A stretch of DNA of 64,000 nucleotides from Anniella stebbinsi (taxonomy: Eukaryota > Chordata > Lepidosauria > Squamata > Anniellidae): assembly GCA_029215795.1 (NCBI GenBank), contig JARDYH010000001.1, positions 295,808,654 to 295,872,653 on the forward strand, given 5' to 3'. This document shows positions 46,014 through 57,010 of the stretch, one piece after another (within the stretch, counting starts at the first letter, position 1; every line of letters begins with the position of its first letter). Made by a program: the position numbers and the translations under genes. Below the pieces are notes generated by a model. That model saw only the letters and a list, made by a program, of their open reading frames with translations, was not told the origin of the DNA and did no database searches.

Positions 46014-46997
46014 GGCCTCCTCCACACGATCGATTTCAGGCTCTTTCACGGCGCATTAACGTTTTTACCTCTACAAGAGCGAGGCGCATAACAAGTGTAC
46101 AGGCGATTTTTATCTCCTTTTCTGCGTGTTTTCTCATTCGCGTTAAATAGCGGGTTTTCTTTGTTCTGTGCACTTATGGCACTTTACCGTCGTGTAATCA
46201 ACTTCCTCAGAATTCGCATTACCAATAATAGTGGGCGGACTGTGCTGGAGCTGTCATTCTTGAAGAACTGCCCCTTCACCCCTTCGGCGGGAACACCTCC
46301 CTTTCTCTTCCCAAATCCCAAATCCGGGGGGGGGGGGGAGTGGGGGAGGGAGGCAGCCGTGAAAGAAAATATTTTTTTAAAAGGGGCTGGAGGCTGGAGG
46401 GGAAGCTTGTGAGGCACTGGCTGACAGGGGGTGGTGGGGAGTCAGCCGCGCGGAACTCCATCTGTCAGAGAATGAGGTCACCGGGAAGGAAACTAGGAAG
46501 GCAGCTGGGAAACTCCGACTCGCCCATTAGCGTGGCGAGGCGGCCATGGCACAAAGAGGCGGGGGAGGGGGGAGTCAGGGCAGGCAGCTTGCAACCCGAG
46601 CCCAGCCGTGCTTCTTCAGAAGGCTGGAGAAATAAAAATATTTTTTAAAAGGTAGCTGGAGGGGGAAGGTTGTGAGGCACATTTCCCTTTCCTCCTTAGC
46701 AGTTGGGGGTGGGGCTTGCTGATGCGCTCTGTTTCCATGTATGGGCATTTACATCACCACAGTAACCAAAGGCAGGAGATTCTGGTGGGCGGGGCTAACA
46801 AACGGGGCAGTTCCTCCAAGAAAAAGTGCGGTGCTTTCAGCAACATTTCCTTGTTCAAGCCTCTGGCTCCCTTCATTTATAATGCGATTCTCCGCTTCCA
46901 TGGCTCTTGTGTAGAGGTATTAGGCGTAAACTCGTGTGTAAGGTAATGCACACATTCAGAGAATCAGGCTTAAAAGCAACATCATCTAGAGGGGGCC
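46014..46997. mobile_element. Harbinger-like nonautonomous element (cctctac family), copy 3
   Basis: The ends are ggcctcctccacacgatc and, inverted, ggccccctctagatga. The duplication is aaa, or caaag if the shared g/c is counted. Left zone: cggcgcattaacg, ttttacctctacaagagcg. Right zone: ttgtgtagaggtattagg, cagagaatcaggct. The interior includes a G-run at 46327-46338 and ttagcagttgggggtggg, a block shared with copies 1 and 2. No transposase. Confidence 0.7.
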
Positions 46998-47240
46998 AAA
47001 GCTAAACTTTACAGATCATTAGGAAGTAATAGTAGTAAAGTCTAAAGCATATGGGCCCAAGAGTTGGGACTGATGCCAGGTTCGGAGAACGTGTGACTCC
47101 TTTCTTAACCCATCAGCAGTGGCTACCACCATGCAGTCATTGCCTTTAAAGTCTCTAAAAGCATAGGACCATGATCCTTAAAGGATTCACTTTGATCCCT
47201 ATGAATCTGTCTTTGAGATAATCTAACAAGGCCTCTTTGC
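46998..47240. other. Unassigned intergenic sequence
   Basis: No gene or family recognised; possibly the 5' part of the following LINE remnant. Confidence 0.3.
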
Positions 47241-47565
47241 CTTTGGATAGTCAGCTTGTGGAAGGAGGCCTTCTCTGATGTGGCACCCAGAATATGGAAC
47301 TCACCAGCTCAGAAGCTTAAGATTGTTCTACCATAGGTTTCTGAAAAGGTTTATTTACAAGCAAACTTTTAATTTATCTACTACATAGTGTTCTTCTTTG
47401 TTGTAGCCTTACTCATTTTTGTGTTTTGTTGCTGCATTGTCACTTTTATGGCTTTGTTTGTATTTTTTTATTATTTTGATTGATATAATTTTATTGTTTT
47501 CTTTGGTTTGTCAAGCAGCTTTCAGCCCTCAGTATTTGGAGGTGAAAAGGTGAGGTATATGTACC

Positions 47566-47596
<31 letters not shown>
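47241..47596 (+). mobile_element. L2-like LINE 3' end
   Basis: ttgtggaaggaggccttctc and atggaactcaccagctcaga parallel the EAFSDVAPRIWNSP-like end of L2 ORFs. A T-rich 3' UTR, a tcaagcagctttcagccct block and a terminal (aat)n run at 47566-47595 follow. Confidence 0.6.
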
Positions 47597-47597
<1 letters not shown>

Positions 47598-47784
47598 TTT
47601 CAAGCTCTCACTGTTCTTCATTGGAAACTGAAGAATTCTCCACTAAAGCAAAGTGAAAATTTCATATTTTCTTTTTAATAGACAGCTCAAAGAAGCGCCA
47701 CTGAAGATGAGCACGCAAGGTCAAAATAGATATACACTGGCCCTTGCATGATAAAAAAACATTTCTCTCACTTGGTGTATCCAT

Positions 47785-47876
47785 GCAGACTTCCCCAACC
47801 TGATGCTCCGCTGGCTGAGGATGATTGGAGTTGTAGTTCAACATGTCTAGGGAGCACTGGGTTGGGAATGCTGGAT
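47785..47876. repeat. Foldback MITE-like repeat copy
   Basis: It contains cttccccaacctgatgctc and, inverted, ttggagttgtagttcaacat with gcactgggttggga. Confidence 0.7.
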
Positions 47877-48049
47877 TTCCACAACTTTATTCCGTACATA
47901 GCTTTGACATTGCATAAACATATCCAGAATTGTCCTGTGCAGGACAAGTGGTACCAAGCCGCTATCCAATGCTACCTGTCAATTACAATCCCACTAAGAT
48001 CAGTTTTGGAGTCCCCACTCTCTGTCCATCATCTTTAGTTAAGATCAGA

Positions 48050-48350
48050 CTGGCTGGTGTTTATTTATTTTCTGTTTATTTATGGTGCTGGGAACAGGGC
48101 CTTTTCAATGGTGGCACAATGGTTGTGCAACTCGCTCCCCAGGGAAATCCATGAAGCCCCCTCTCTTACTGTGTTATAAAGACCTCTCTGTTTTGCAAGG
48201 CTTGTTATGATTAAGAGCACAATCCTATATGTGTTTACTCAGAAGTAAGCCCCACTATCATCAATGTTTTTAATCTCTGTAAACCACCCAGAGAGCTTAG
48301 GCTATGGGGCAGTATATAAATGCTAATAATAATAATAATAATAATAATAG
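48050..48350 (+). mobile_element. L2-like LINE 3' end carrying a short foldback
   Basis: gggccttttcaatggtggc, gtgcaactcgctccccaggg and aatccatgaagccccctc correspond to the L2-type RAFSMVAQ.LCNSLPREIHEAP end. A foldback scrap (tgtttactcagaagtaagcc) lies at 48212-48260. The tail reads taaaccacccagagagctt and ends in (aat)n at 48326-48348. Confidence 0.65.
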
Positions 48351-48988
48351 GGATTAGAGACCTAGTAAATCTGCTTTGGGTTGCAGGCTGCTGTTTTGTC
48401 ACTATACTGGCTGTTAGATTCTGTTTTAAAACTTTTTGCACCGATATACATTATGATGATACTTTCAGTTATTTTAATTCTTGTTGAATATTGCTTCTCT
48501 TATAAGCAAAAATAAAAATAGGGAACCCAAAAACAGAAGCAAAAATGGAAGAAAGGGGGGCAAATAAGAGGAAATACTACATATATTTATTGTAGTCTTA
48601 TATATTCCAGATCCTACTGGTCCATCAGCAGGGAATCCTAAAAAAAAATGTATATTTTTGTTGTTGCTATTGTTGTTGTTGTTATACACTTTACTTTCTA
48701 AACAAGTTATTTTTTGATACATTTATTTAAAAATTCCCTGATGAAGGACCAGTAGGTTCTGGAATATGTTGGACTATATACTTACTTCATTGTTTCTTTT
48801 TGTTCCATTTTTGCTTATACTGTAAACAATTTTGGAAACATCGTAATTTCAAAGGCAGACTATTAATTACATAATTAAATATATACGTGTGGCTACAGTA
48901 AGTTAAACATGTAAGTTTGTACCCATATTACTGTTCCACAGTAGCTAAATACTACACAACGGTTCCCTGAAATTAGGTTTCAAGCCGT
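48351..48988. other. Unassigned AT-rich sequence
   Basis: Contains a (ttg)n run near 48658-48682. The phrase cagatcctactggtccatca near 48608 recurs inverted as tgaaggaccagtaggttctg near 48742, an old inverted repeat of about 155 bp. No gene recognised. Confidence 0.5.
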
Positions 48989-48992
48989 CTAT

Positions 48993-49349
48993 GGTCCCCT
49001 CTAGAAGAATTTGGTTTGATGCCTGGTTGTCCGATTATGTGCATCTTCTCGGAATCACATTTACGGCAAATCACTATACGCGGGAGGCGGTTAAGCACAT
49101 AACTGGTTGCCTTACCGGTTGTATGAAACGTGCTTTAGAGGTGTTTAATGCATAGAATCGCTTGTTCACATGGTCATAAGGCGCTTTAACTGCTGCGGTA
49201 AATGAAAAACTCGCTATTTAATGCGCATTCGATAATGCGCATAATCGGACAGAAAAAGCGCCTGAACTCCCGATTTGCGCTCCGCTCTTGTAGAGGTAAA
49301 AAATTTAATGCACCTTGAAAGAGCTTTAAATCACTCTTGTAGAGGCACC
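48993..49349. mobile_element. Harbinger-like MITE (cctctac family), copy 4, short form
   Basis: The ends are ggtcccctctagaag and cttgtagaggcacc. The duplication is ctat (48989-48992 and 49350-49353). The 357-bp interior is made only of the subterminal zones (gatgcctggttgtccgatta, gctttagaggtgttta, aaggcgctttaactgctgcg, gctattta, aatgcgc). It looks like a deletion derivative of the longer copies and defines the family core. Confidence 0.75.
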
Positions 49350-49353
49350 CTAT

Positions 49354-50137
49354 GCCCTTTTGCATGCCCATCAAGCACCTACATTTCTAGAGCTAAGATT
49401 ACAAGCAATAATATTATGCAAGTGTTTGCATGTTCAAGAAGTGCATGCAAAAACATCAACAAAGGTCCATCTTCTGCTCCTTCCTATTGGATTCCTGGTT
49501 TTGTTATAACAGAACAGCACAAGGCAAAGGCAGACGATAACTACAAAGCCAAAGCAAAATCTTACCTCATATTTCAGGACAAATAACTCCCTTGGGGAAA
49601 CTAACATTCCAGCTTAGAGCAGATGCTGATATTAGAAAAGTACAACACCTCAGAGTTCCTTTGTAATAAGCTCTCACGCTGCAGCTTTAAACCTTAATGG
49701 TCTGTGAACGTTATTATTGGATGTTTTCAGCATGACGTTCCATTCAGACTCAACTTTATGAAGTACATTAGGGCTCAGTCAAAAGTGACAAAATTCTATA
49801 TGGAAAGCCCTTCCATGTGGGAATTGACTGTACAACTTGTGTGCTGATTCTTGATGACCTTATATATGTGGATTTGCCTTGGCATTTACATCTCCTTGTC
49901 TTAAACTGGAGTTAAAAATCTGCATCGCCCAGAATGAGCAATTTCAACTGTTTAGGATGCCACGTCTTGGAGGTATTCTTTTCCCAGGCACAAAAATGTA
50001 TGGATGTATTCTTCTTTATGTACATATGAGGGAATCCAGTTCTTCATATCAAGTCTCTGAAAATACAGTCGCTTTTTAACATTTCAAACCAAAGCACACA
50101 TTCACTTTTCATAAATGTATACAATGAACATTGTGTT
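49354..50137. other. Unassigned intergenic sequence
   Basis: No gene or family recognised. Confidence 0.4.
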
Positions 50138-50262
50138 TTATTGTTTCCTATTAGAGTGGCCAGATTTATTGTTTCCTATTAGAGTGGCTCCTCCACTTTT
50201 AATAGCAGAAGAGGGAATCTAAGCAGGTGTAACGTGTTCTCTTATGCATCTGGCCAGTTTAC
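50138..50262. repeat. Decayed gtgacc-type MITE with a tandem duplication
   Basis: Two copies of attgtttcctattagagtgg lie 27 bp apart. The following gctcctccacttttaatag, agagggaatctaagcagg and the inverted atctggccag end resemble the gtgacc MITE plan. Confidence 0.45.
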
Positions 50263-52762
50263 TTCCTATTGATATTGCAGGATAGGGTGGGAAAGTAGAC
50301 CTGAATAAGATTGCACTGTTAATTGCTACAATGTCAGTTTCTGTCACTGTGGGGAGTAGGCTTAAATTTTCTGCATCATTTTTTTTCAATTTTAATTGTG
50401 AAATAAAACTATTTCACTATTATAAATGAAAAGGAAAAAGGAAACCAGTCATTAAAAGCTCCCCATTCTTTACCAGAGCAGAAATTGACAGTGGGACAAT
50501 TAATTAAGAGGCCATTGATCACTATTCACTTCGTTGCAGTAAAAAAGGGAATGATAAAAATGGGAAAGATCTGCAACAGGAAACTGTTAAAGAAAGGCAC
50601 AGCAGCCCTGAAATACTTTAACAGCACTTTGCCTGTCCATATAAAATGCAACTACATTTATTGCAAAAACATTGCCACAGATCAGGTTTTAGAAAATAGA
50701 AGAGGGCAACACAGAAGACACTGAAATGCAAACATTTAACAACATTTTCCAGATTCTCTGTAAAAAGTGAGTGAATAACAGCTGGTAATTGCAGGGAAGG
50801 ACTAATGTGGGGTTAACCTGATTCAGAGAGAAAGCCATATATGTGTACCTTTAAAAGGGTTGAGTAGCAGATGTACCCTCAAAGGCTGAAGAGGAGGAAC
50901 ACATTTTTTCTCTCTCCATCTGATGGAACTTGGTCAATTTCAGTTCTCCGACATGCACCAAAATGAAACTGAGAGAGCTTTCCTTTGTCATGCTTCTGCC
51001 CAGCTCTGGCTAATGACTCAAAGCAAAGACTTAGGAAGTAATTTAGTGAGACTGTTTTGTGGGAAGCGAAATTGGCAAAAATCATGTCAATTTCACTTTC
51101 ATCCGCCTGCCTTCCTAAGTGACAAAGGGTGAGAACAAATGTCACATGGAGGCCACCATCACAGCATCTGCACAGCAGTGTCTCAAGCCTGGGGCCAGTA
51201 CTATTTGAAAGACACTCACTGCATGGAGAGACTTTCCAATAGCACATTCCTGAGACCAATGGACCCCAGCATGGACTATCCTGCGGTGGAAAACTTTTAA
51301 ATGCTGCTGCCGCCTGGAGGTATGTCCGCTACCTTCCAGATGGAAGCTAAGCAATAACAACATTTGAATTAGCATAAACCTGAAGTCAAAACCCAGATAA
51401 GCCAGTTGTCTGTTTTTTGGGTGGTTTGTTTTCTACTGCTGTAGGAGTGCACAGCTCCCAAATAATTATTTCAGAAAAGAACACCAAGAATTTCATGCAG
51501 ATAGGTAGGCTTTATCCATCGTTATTCATATCACCCAATCACAATCCAATTATAATACTCCCGCCCCATCTAGACTGTATTTAGCAAGGCTGCTGTGGTC
51601 TCTTGGAGCAGCATGAGTAACTACTAGTAGACTACTAGTAATGTGAGTTACTAGTAATTACTAAGGTCAGCATTAATAATGTGAATTATCTTTGGGGGGG
51701 GGGGGTTCTCCCTGTTAATTTTGATTTTGTTTAGTACTTGTTTCATTATTGAATGGTTTGGGGATTTTATTTTATTTGATGTTTTGTAACAAATGGTTTT
51801 TTTCACTTTGAAATATTACCTTTTGATAAGTTAGTAGGCAGTATCCATTATTGCCTCTGTGTCTCCATTCATTCTGTTGCGCCAGTGGGACCCACTGCTA
51901 GTGCTTCCTAGAGCAACCCAGGAAGCGAGCTGAAACACTCATTTCAAGAATAGGACACGTCAGCAGAACTCCCCTGCTGCCAACCCCAGTGACTTGCCAT
52001 ATTCCAGAAATGAGCGTTTTGGCTTGTTTCTGGTTGATTTAGGAACTGCTAGCTTCCTGTTATGCTAACGACAGGTCCTGCTTGTGCACGGGCAACGTAG
52101 GATACTTCCCAATGTCTGTTGTGAGCTACTTTGAGTATAGTTTACCATAGAAAAATGGCATATAAATATAATTTTTTTTTATTTTTTTAAAAAGTTTTCC
52201 TGTGACACTGTTGCAACAGCCCATATACCCTGTGGTAATCAAATTAGCCTAATTGTGTCAGCTTATTAGGGGGGGAATCCCATTCTCCAAATAAGAAAAT
52301 ATTCTGATTAGAGTACTATGAAAATGCAAATATTCCTGCAACAGAAGATGTTAGAAGAAGACAAAAGATTAACAATTAGGAATGAATTATTTGACTGGTG
52401 CGGGGCTAGATTCTGGAATATATACTTAGAATAGGAATGATATAAAGAAACATAATTTCATTATTAATCATTCCTATAGTTCTTTTTAGAGTTAAAGGCT
52501 ATGCCCTGAAAGAAAGGTTAAGAATATCTTAAATAAATAAATATTCATTCATTAATTCATTCTAAATATTTATGTCCCACCCTTCTACTGAAAAAACAGC
52601 CCTCAGGGTGACTCATGACACATCAAAAACAACCTGGGATGTATCATTAACATTTCCCAAAACCACAAGATTAGAGACGGTGATAGCAGATAATAACTCT
52701 TAAAAATGAGGCTCAATATAATTTACTTCCATAACAATTATGTGAGGTTAGTTAGAATGAGA
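50263..52762. other. Unassigned intergenic sequence
   Basis: No gene recognised across 2.5 kb. Small items: an actagta cluster at 51614-51660, a G-run at 51694-51706, T-rich runs at 52170-52195, and a taaataaataaata tail at 52530-52545 that may mark a LINE end. Confidence 0.4.
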
Positions 52763-52766
52763 CACT

Positions 52767-52981
52767 GGCTCAATTCGGATGACACGTTAACCAACAGGTG
52801 TTAAGTTAAACAACTGTCAGTGGGTTAACCCAACGTGTCGTCCGAATTCAGCCACACAACGGTTAACCAACCCACAGTTGTTTAAGTCGCGGTTTTAAAC
52901 AACGGAGTTAAACAACTCACTTGCGAGTTGATTAAAAGTTAGTCAATTGACTAACGTGTTGTCCGAATTCAGCCACTTGAG
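52767..52981. repeat. Harbinger left end with repeated terminal motifs
   Basis: The inverse of the terminal repeat recurs twice downstream: gtgtcgtccgaattcagcc at 52835-52853 and gtgttgtccgaattcagcc at 52956-52974. Each can pair with the terminus, making hairpins of ~90 and ~210 bp. Repeats of ttaaacaac/gttgtttaa fill the space. A similar decayed inner motif is at 56924-56945 near the right end. Confidence 0.8.
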
Positions 52982-53021
52982 GTGCGTGGGTTAAACAACC
53001 GAGGTGAGTACGTTAACGGAA

Positions 53022-53423
53022 ATGACCATAGAGGAGAGTGGCAAGAGCAGCAGAAAGTGGGCGGGAGCTCAGGCACGGATGAAACGGAGCGCTGGTTTCA
53101 CCGCCAAAGCAACCAAGACGCCCGCCTCCCCCACCAGGCAGCCGGCACGGAGCTCAAAAATGAGCCGGCTCCTGGAAGCACTCACGCAGGGTGCCCAGTC
53201 ATCTACCCACACGGACAGGAAAGCGCACCAGAATGGAGCCATGGGCAAGGGGGGGAGGGGGAGACGGAGCAAGCAACAACCCCAGGTGCCCAGGAACAAG
53301 GGGCAGCACCCCCACACCAACAGGAAGGATGACACCCCATCCAGAGGTGACCCCCACCGCAACGCCACCCCCACCCTCACATCACCCAGAAGGACGAGAG
53401 CAGGGGAAGCAGCATCCAGATAG
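53022..53423 (+). pseudogene. Harbinger partner protein, N-terminal part (broken)
   Basis: The ATG at 53022 opens a frame starting MTIEESGKSSRKW and containing RMKRSAGFTAK, a phrase that loosely recalls the start of Myb/SANT-like proteins of this superfamily. I cannot find the tryptophan-spaced three-helix pattern after it, so a SANT domain is not shown. The rest is rich in Arg, Lys, Thr and Pro. It stops at TAG 53421-53423 and a second in-frame TAG at 53463, and then the next ORF continues in the same frame. A good splice donor (gag|gtgagt) lies at 53003/53004, just upstream. Most likely this is the 5' part of one decayed gene. Confidence 0.5.
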
Positions 53424-53492
53424 CTCCCTCCCCATTCGCCCAACACGGCTGGACAGCGAGCGTAGGCGAAGCCTATCCCCAAGACGCTAGAA

Positions 53493-53859
53493 ATGCCTAG
53501 GCAATTGGTGCCCGTGGGCGACAGCCAGCCACCTGTGGATGTTGTGGAAAACCAACGAAGGCATGCACAACAATCCCAAGGATACATGGTGCCGCTGCAG
53601 CAACAGCAGTACATGCCTCCACTGATGGCCACACCGTATCGGGCCCCACGGTCGGCGGCGTCAGCAGCAGGTGCCTCAGGGAAGGCAAGGGGGGCGGCCG
53701 GAGGGCACATGCACCGGAGCATAGGCGGCCGCCCAAAGAGGGGCCGCGCCATCCCACCAGACACCGACGAAGAGGGAGAGGAGGAGGGGGGTGAGGAGCC
53801 AGAGGAGGGGGAGGAGGAGGAGGGGGTGGAAAGGCCCACTCAGGACGACATGGCCTAAG
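53493..53859 (+). pseudogene. Harbinger partner protein, middle exon with acidic tail
   Basis: The ATG at 53493 begins MPRQLVPVGDSQPPVDVVEN. Then come a glutamine-rich stretch (VPLQQQQYMPPL), an Ala/Gly-rich stretch, a basic patch (GGRPKRGR) and an acidic run of Asp/Glu from about residue 89 to 115 with Pro and Gly interruptions. TAA at 53856-53858 closes it one codon before a consensus donor (aag|gtgagg, GT at 53860). Spliced to the acceptor at 54276, the frame would be maintained. That suggests the stop is a late mutation, or that the spliced product differs. It belongs to the Harbinger transposon; no host role is implied. Confidence 0.6.
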
Positions 53860-54276
53860 GTGAGGTTGTCCTACGAGCCCCTAGACCCATCCCCCATAGA
53901 ACCATAGGGCTGTGCAGTTGTATACTCTCCCGCACCCCTATACGTGATAGGACCCCGTTAGATACGCGACCCTCTGGCCGCCGCCTCCCTCAGCCCGGTC
54001 TAGACGCTCAAGGCTATGTCCATCAGCATCCCAATGCAACAATGTTGCACGCGCTGTATGCCGCTCGTTCCCGCCCTATCTCCCCTCATTGCAGCCAGAA
54101 CCAGGCGTGATGGCAACACCCTACAGGTCTGACGGCCACCAAGCAGGGCGCATTGTCCGATGCCAAAGGGCCCTTCGGCGCGGAGGTTGGTAACTGGGCT
54201 GCATTGGTGTTAGTGTGGCCTCCGTGTCACTGATGGCTCTCCCCCTCCTCTCCCCCCTTCTGTTCTCGCCTCCCAG

Positions 54277-54440
54277 GGAAACTGCGCTCCCTCCGCCGTG
54301 CCATCCGTAGAAGGCGGAGGGCCCAAAAGGCACGCCGTCTCCACGCTCTGGAGGTGGCCCTGGGAGAAATAATACGTCGCATTCGACGTCTGGAACGAAG
54401 CATCCGACGCCATCGCCGTCCAAACCACGGCCAGCCGTAG
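54277..54440 (+). pseudogene. Harbinger partner protein, Arg-rich terminal exon
   Basis: A strong polypyrimidine tract (ctctccccccttctg then ctcgcctcccag) ends at an AG at 54275-54276. The following frame reads KLRSLRRAIRRRRRAQKARR, then LHALEVALGEIIRR and IRRLERSIRRHRR before TAG at 54438. The heptad-like Leu/Ile spacing with Arg suggests a basic coiled coil, as expected for the C-terminus of Harbinger DNA-binding partners. The phase (two bases left of the first full codon) fits the donor at 53859/53860. No frame links it to the upstream ORF without splicing. Confidence 0.65.
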
Positions 54441-54737
54441 GGTTATTTGGCAGCTTGGAGGCTTACGCCCATCCCCCCTAGTCGCAGCGTAGTAATGGCC
54501 CGCTCTGCCGATTCCCCATCACGCGCCCCACTCCGGCCGCTTCCTGTCACTCCCCTCAGCCTTGCAGGTGTGCTTTAGCCTAAACAAATCCTCCTGCCCT
54601 CCCATTCCCACGCTAACGATGTGGACGGTCCCATGCTCCACCTCTAGCCCTACCTCCCTCCGCCCTCCTGCTCCGCCTCACCCATTGCTCTTCCCGTCCT
54701 GCCCGCCCCCTCTCCGGCCCACCCGGCATTTGCGAGA

Positions 54738-56190
54738 ATGTCCCGGAGGAAGCTCGCAACAGCCAGCTTGCAGGGAGCGATCCAGGTGGCCACGCAAAAC
54801 CACGGCGATGCCGACAAGGAGGACCTATTCCGTGCCCACCTACGCCGGCTAGGTGGGGCCATGCCCGCGAAGCCAGTGTTCGGGGCGGAGACCTTCTGCT
54901 GGCTGCTCGGGGCGACGGAGGCTGTGCCTTGTCTCCGGGCCACCGTCCTGCCACTGGTTCATCCCCGTGCAGCCTCCACATTGCTGGCGGAGAAGTTGGC
55001 CGAAAGCACGGCCAAGGGAGCCCTGCACCGCGCCCCTCCCCTCTCGACGTTGGCCGAGTTTCTTGCCAAGCGTGAAAGCATGCGCCGCTGGGTGCTCCCC
55101 CGGACGGACGCCGTGTGGCATGAGATGCAGGACTTGGAGGACTGGGACGACAAGCTCTTCCGTGGGAGCTTCTGCATATCTTGCGCGACATTCGAGGTGT
55201 TGGTGGCCGAGTTGACCCCTGTCCTACAGCGGGAGTGTACAAATATGCGCAGATGTATTCCAGTCTCCCGTCGGCTCGGCCTCACACTGTACAAGCTGGC
55301 ATTCAACGTGGGCTACTTGCCCCTGTCGACCATCTTCAGGGTGGGCGTGTCTACCACGTGCGAGATCTTCCGTGAGACGGTGAGCGTGCTGAACGAGCTG
55401 TACCTGGCCGACGTCATCCGGGTGGGGGACGAGAAGGAAAACGTGTGGCTTCCATGTCCTGGGCTTCCCACGGGTGGTGGGGGCGATGGACTCGACCTAC
55501 GTGCGCATCCTGGCCCCACCCTCCCGTGGCGAGGAGTACTTCAACCACAAGCATTTCTACAGCATGGTTCTGCAGGTGGTTGTGGATGCCAAGGGCTGCT
55601 TCCTGGATGTGTATGCGGGCGTGTCTGGGCGGAGCCATGACACAGCTGTCTTCTGGAACTCTCCCCTGGCTGCCATGCTGACATCGGGGCGCTTCCTGAA
55701 GTCTGGTCCCGCTTCCATGTGTGGCCGTGAGGTGGGTCCACTCCTCCTAGTCGACCAGGCGTTCGCCCTGCAGCTGTGGCTGATGGCCCTGTACCGCTAC
55801 CCGTGCACCAACGTGCAGCGTAAATACAACTACTACCATTGCCGTGCCCGCCTGCCCGTGGAGCGTGCCTTTGGGCGTCTGAAGGAGCGCTGGCGCTCCC
55901 TGTTCAGCTTGTTGGACTTGCAGGCCGACATCATTCCGGACGTGATGGTGTGCTGCTGCATCCTGCACAACATCTGCGAGTCCCGTGGGGACGTGTTACT
56001 GGCCGAGCACCCCGACCTCCCTTGGGAGGGCGAGGACGCCGATGTCATCCCTGTGGATGGGCATGGCATCGAGCCTTTGCCAGGGCCGGAGAATCCCGTT
56101 GGGGAGTGTTGCGCCCATGTGGAGGGGGTGTCCGGGGTGCGTAAGTGCATCAGTGACTGGATCTGGCTGCGCTACCCTGACCCCGTGTGA
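54738..56190 (+). pseudogene. PIF/Harbinger transposase (HARBI1-like DDE nuclease), one frame change
   Basis: The ATG at 54738 starts MSRRKLATASLQGAIQVATQ. The first frame reads RRWVLPRTDAVWHEM, then FCISCATFEVLVAELTPVLQ and a helix-turn-helix-like stretch LGLTLYKLAFNVGYLPLSTI followed by FRVGVSTTCEIFRETV. It goes out of frame at about 55420-55450. The other frame continues GFPRVVGAMDSTYVRI, VVVDAKGCFLDVYAGVSG, LLLVDQAFALQLWL and ARLPVERAFGRLKERW, and ends at TGA 56188. The catalytic triad is kept: Asp at 55489 (GAMD), Asp at 55753 (VDQAF), Glu at 55861 (VERAFG), spaced 88 and 36 residues. Total coding would be about 480 residues. The apparent GTG at 55474 is an internal valine codon, not a start. 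In other Harbingers this nuclease acts with the SANT partner to cut and join the element. Confidence 0.9.
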
Positions 56191-56437
56191 GCGTCGCCTG
56201 TGTACTCCCATCTGTGGACTGGCATCTCTCCCTGGCATGCCACCCCTCTCCGCCTCGTCCCCTTGGCACGTTCCGTGCATGGCCCCCTGGGGGTGTGGCC
56301 TCGGCCGTCCACTCTTCACCGCTGTGCCTTCCAGCTGCCTCCTCCTCCCTTCCCGGAGGCGCCTATCCTTTCTGTGGGCTCAGCTCTGGCATACTGGTGC
56401 CCATGTGCCTTACTGCCCATGTCTGCTTTCCCTGCTG

Positions 56438-56443
56438 AATAAA
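56438..56443 (+). terminator. Polyadenylation signal of the Harbinger transcription unit
   Basis: AATAAA about 250 bp after the transposase stop, followed by a T-rich then CT/GT-mixed sequence. Position and context fit a 3' end inside the transposon. Confidence 0.7.
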
Positions 56444-56449
56444 GTTTTC

Positions 56450-57010
56450 CAAACTACCCCGCTCTTGCCTTCTTTCCTGTGCGTGCGAGGGACACTCTAG
56501 GAGGGAGGTGGGGGGGGAGTTGGGGGCTGGGGGCCGTGGGTCGTCCTGGCGACTGCCAGGTCCCCCATGTGGGGAGGGTGGTGGGAGGCTCCCTGGGGCG
56601 TGGGTGCCAACATTGGGATTGCTCTGCTGGGCGCAGGGTGCGGGTGTTGTATTGGTGCTGCCGTTCCTCCTGGCAGACTCTTTGCCCGAGGCTGCTGCGT
56701 TCCGCCCACTGACTGAGGCAGCTAATGGGGTTTGGGAGGCATGTCCTGCATCATCTAAGATGGCGGCACCCATGGCTTTCAGCCACAATGCTTGCTGGGA
56801 TACCTGCTGGAGGACTGACAGAGTTCGGTAAGCGGGGAAAATGGCGGCCGAGCTGTCAGTCAAAACCGAGTACGTTATTAACCACCAGGGTGGTTAACTT
56901 AACTTTGCATCCCCTGCTGCAGCGTGCCGTCTGAATTGAGGCCGCCTTTTTAATGCACCGTCAGTGGGTTAAGTCCTCTCAGTTGATTAACGTGTCGTCC
57001 GAATTGAGCC
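56450..57010. other. Harbinger 3' non-coding region and right terminus
   Basis: G-rich non-coding sequence, then ggttaactta/attaac repeats and the right terminal repeat. It mirrors the left-end composition from about 56870 on. Confidence 0.7.

Noticed and set aside
53069..53839. 256-codon minus-strand ORF, the longest single ORF on that strand
   Set aside because: It lies antisense to the GC-rich Harbinger partner gene, is Ser/Pro/Gly low-complexity, and has no domain.
54613..55242. 209-codon minus-strand ORF
   Set aside because: Antisense to the transposase frame, with Arg/Ser/Pro composition caused by GC-rich codons on the other strand.
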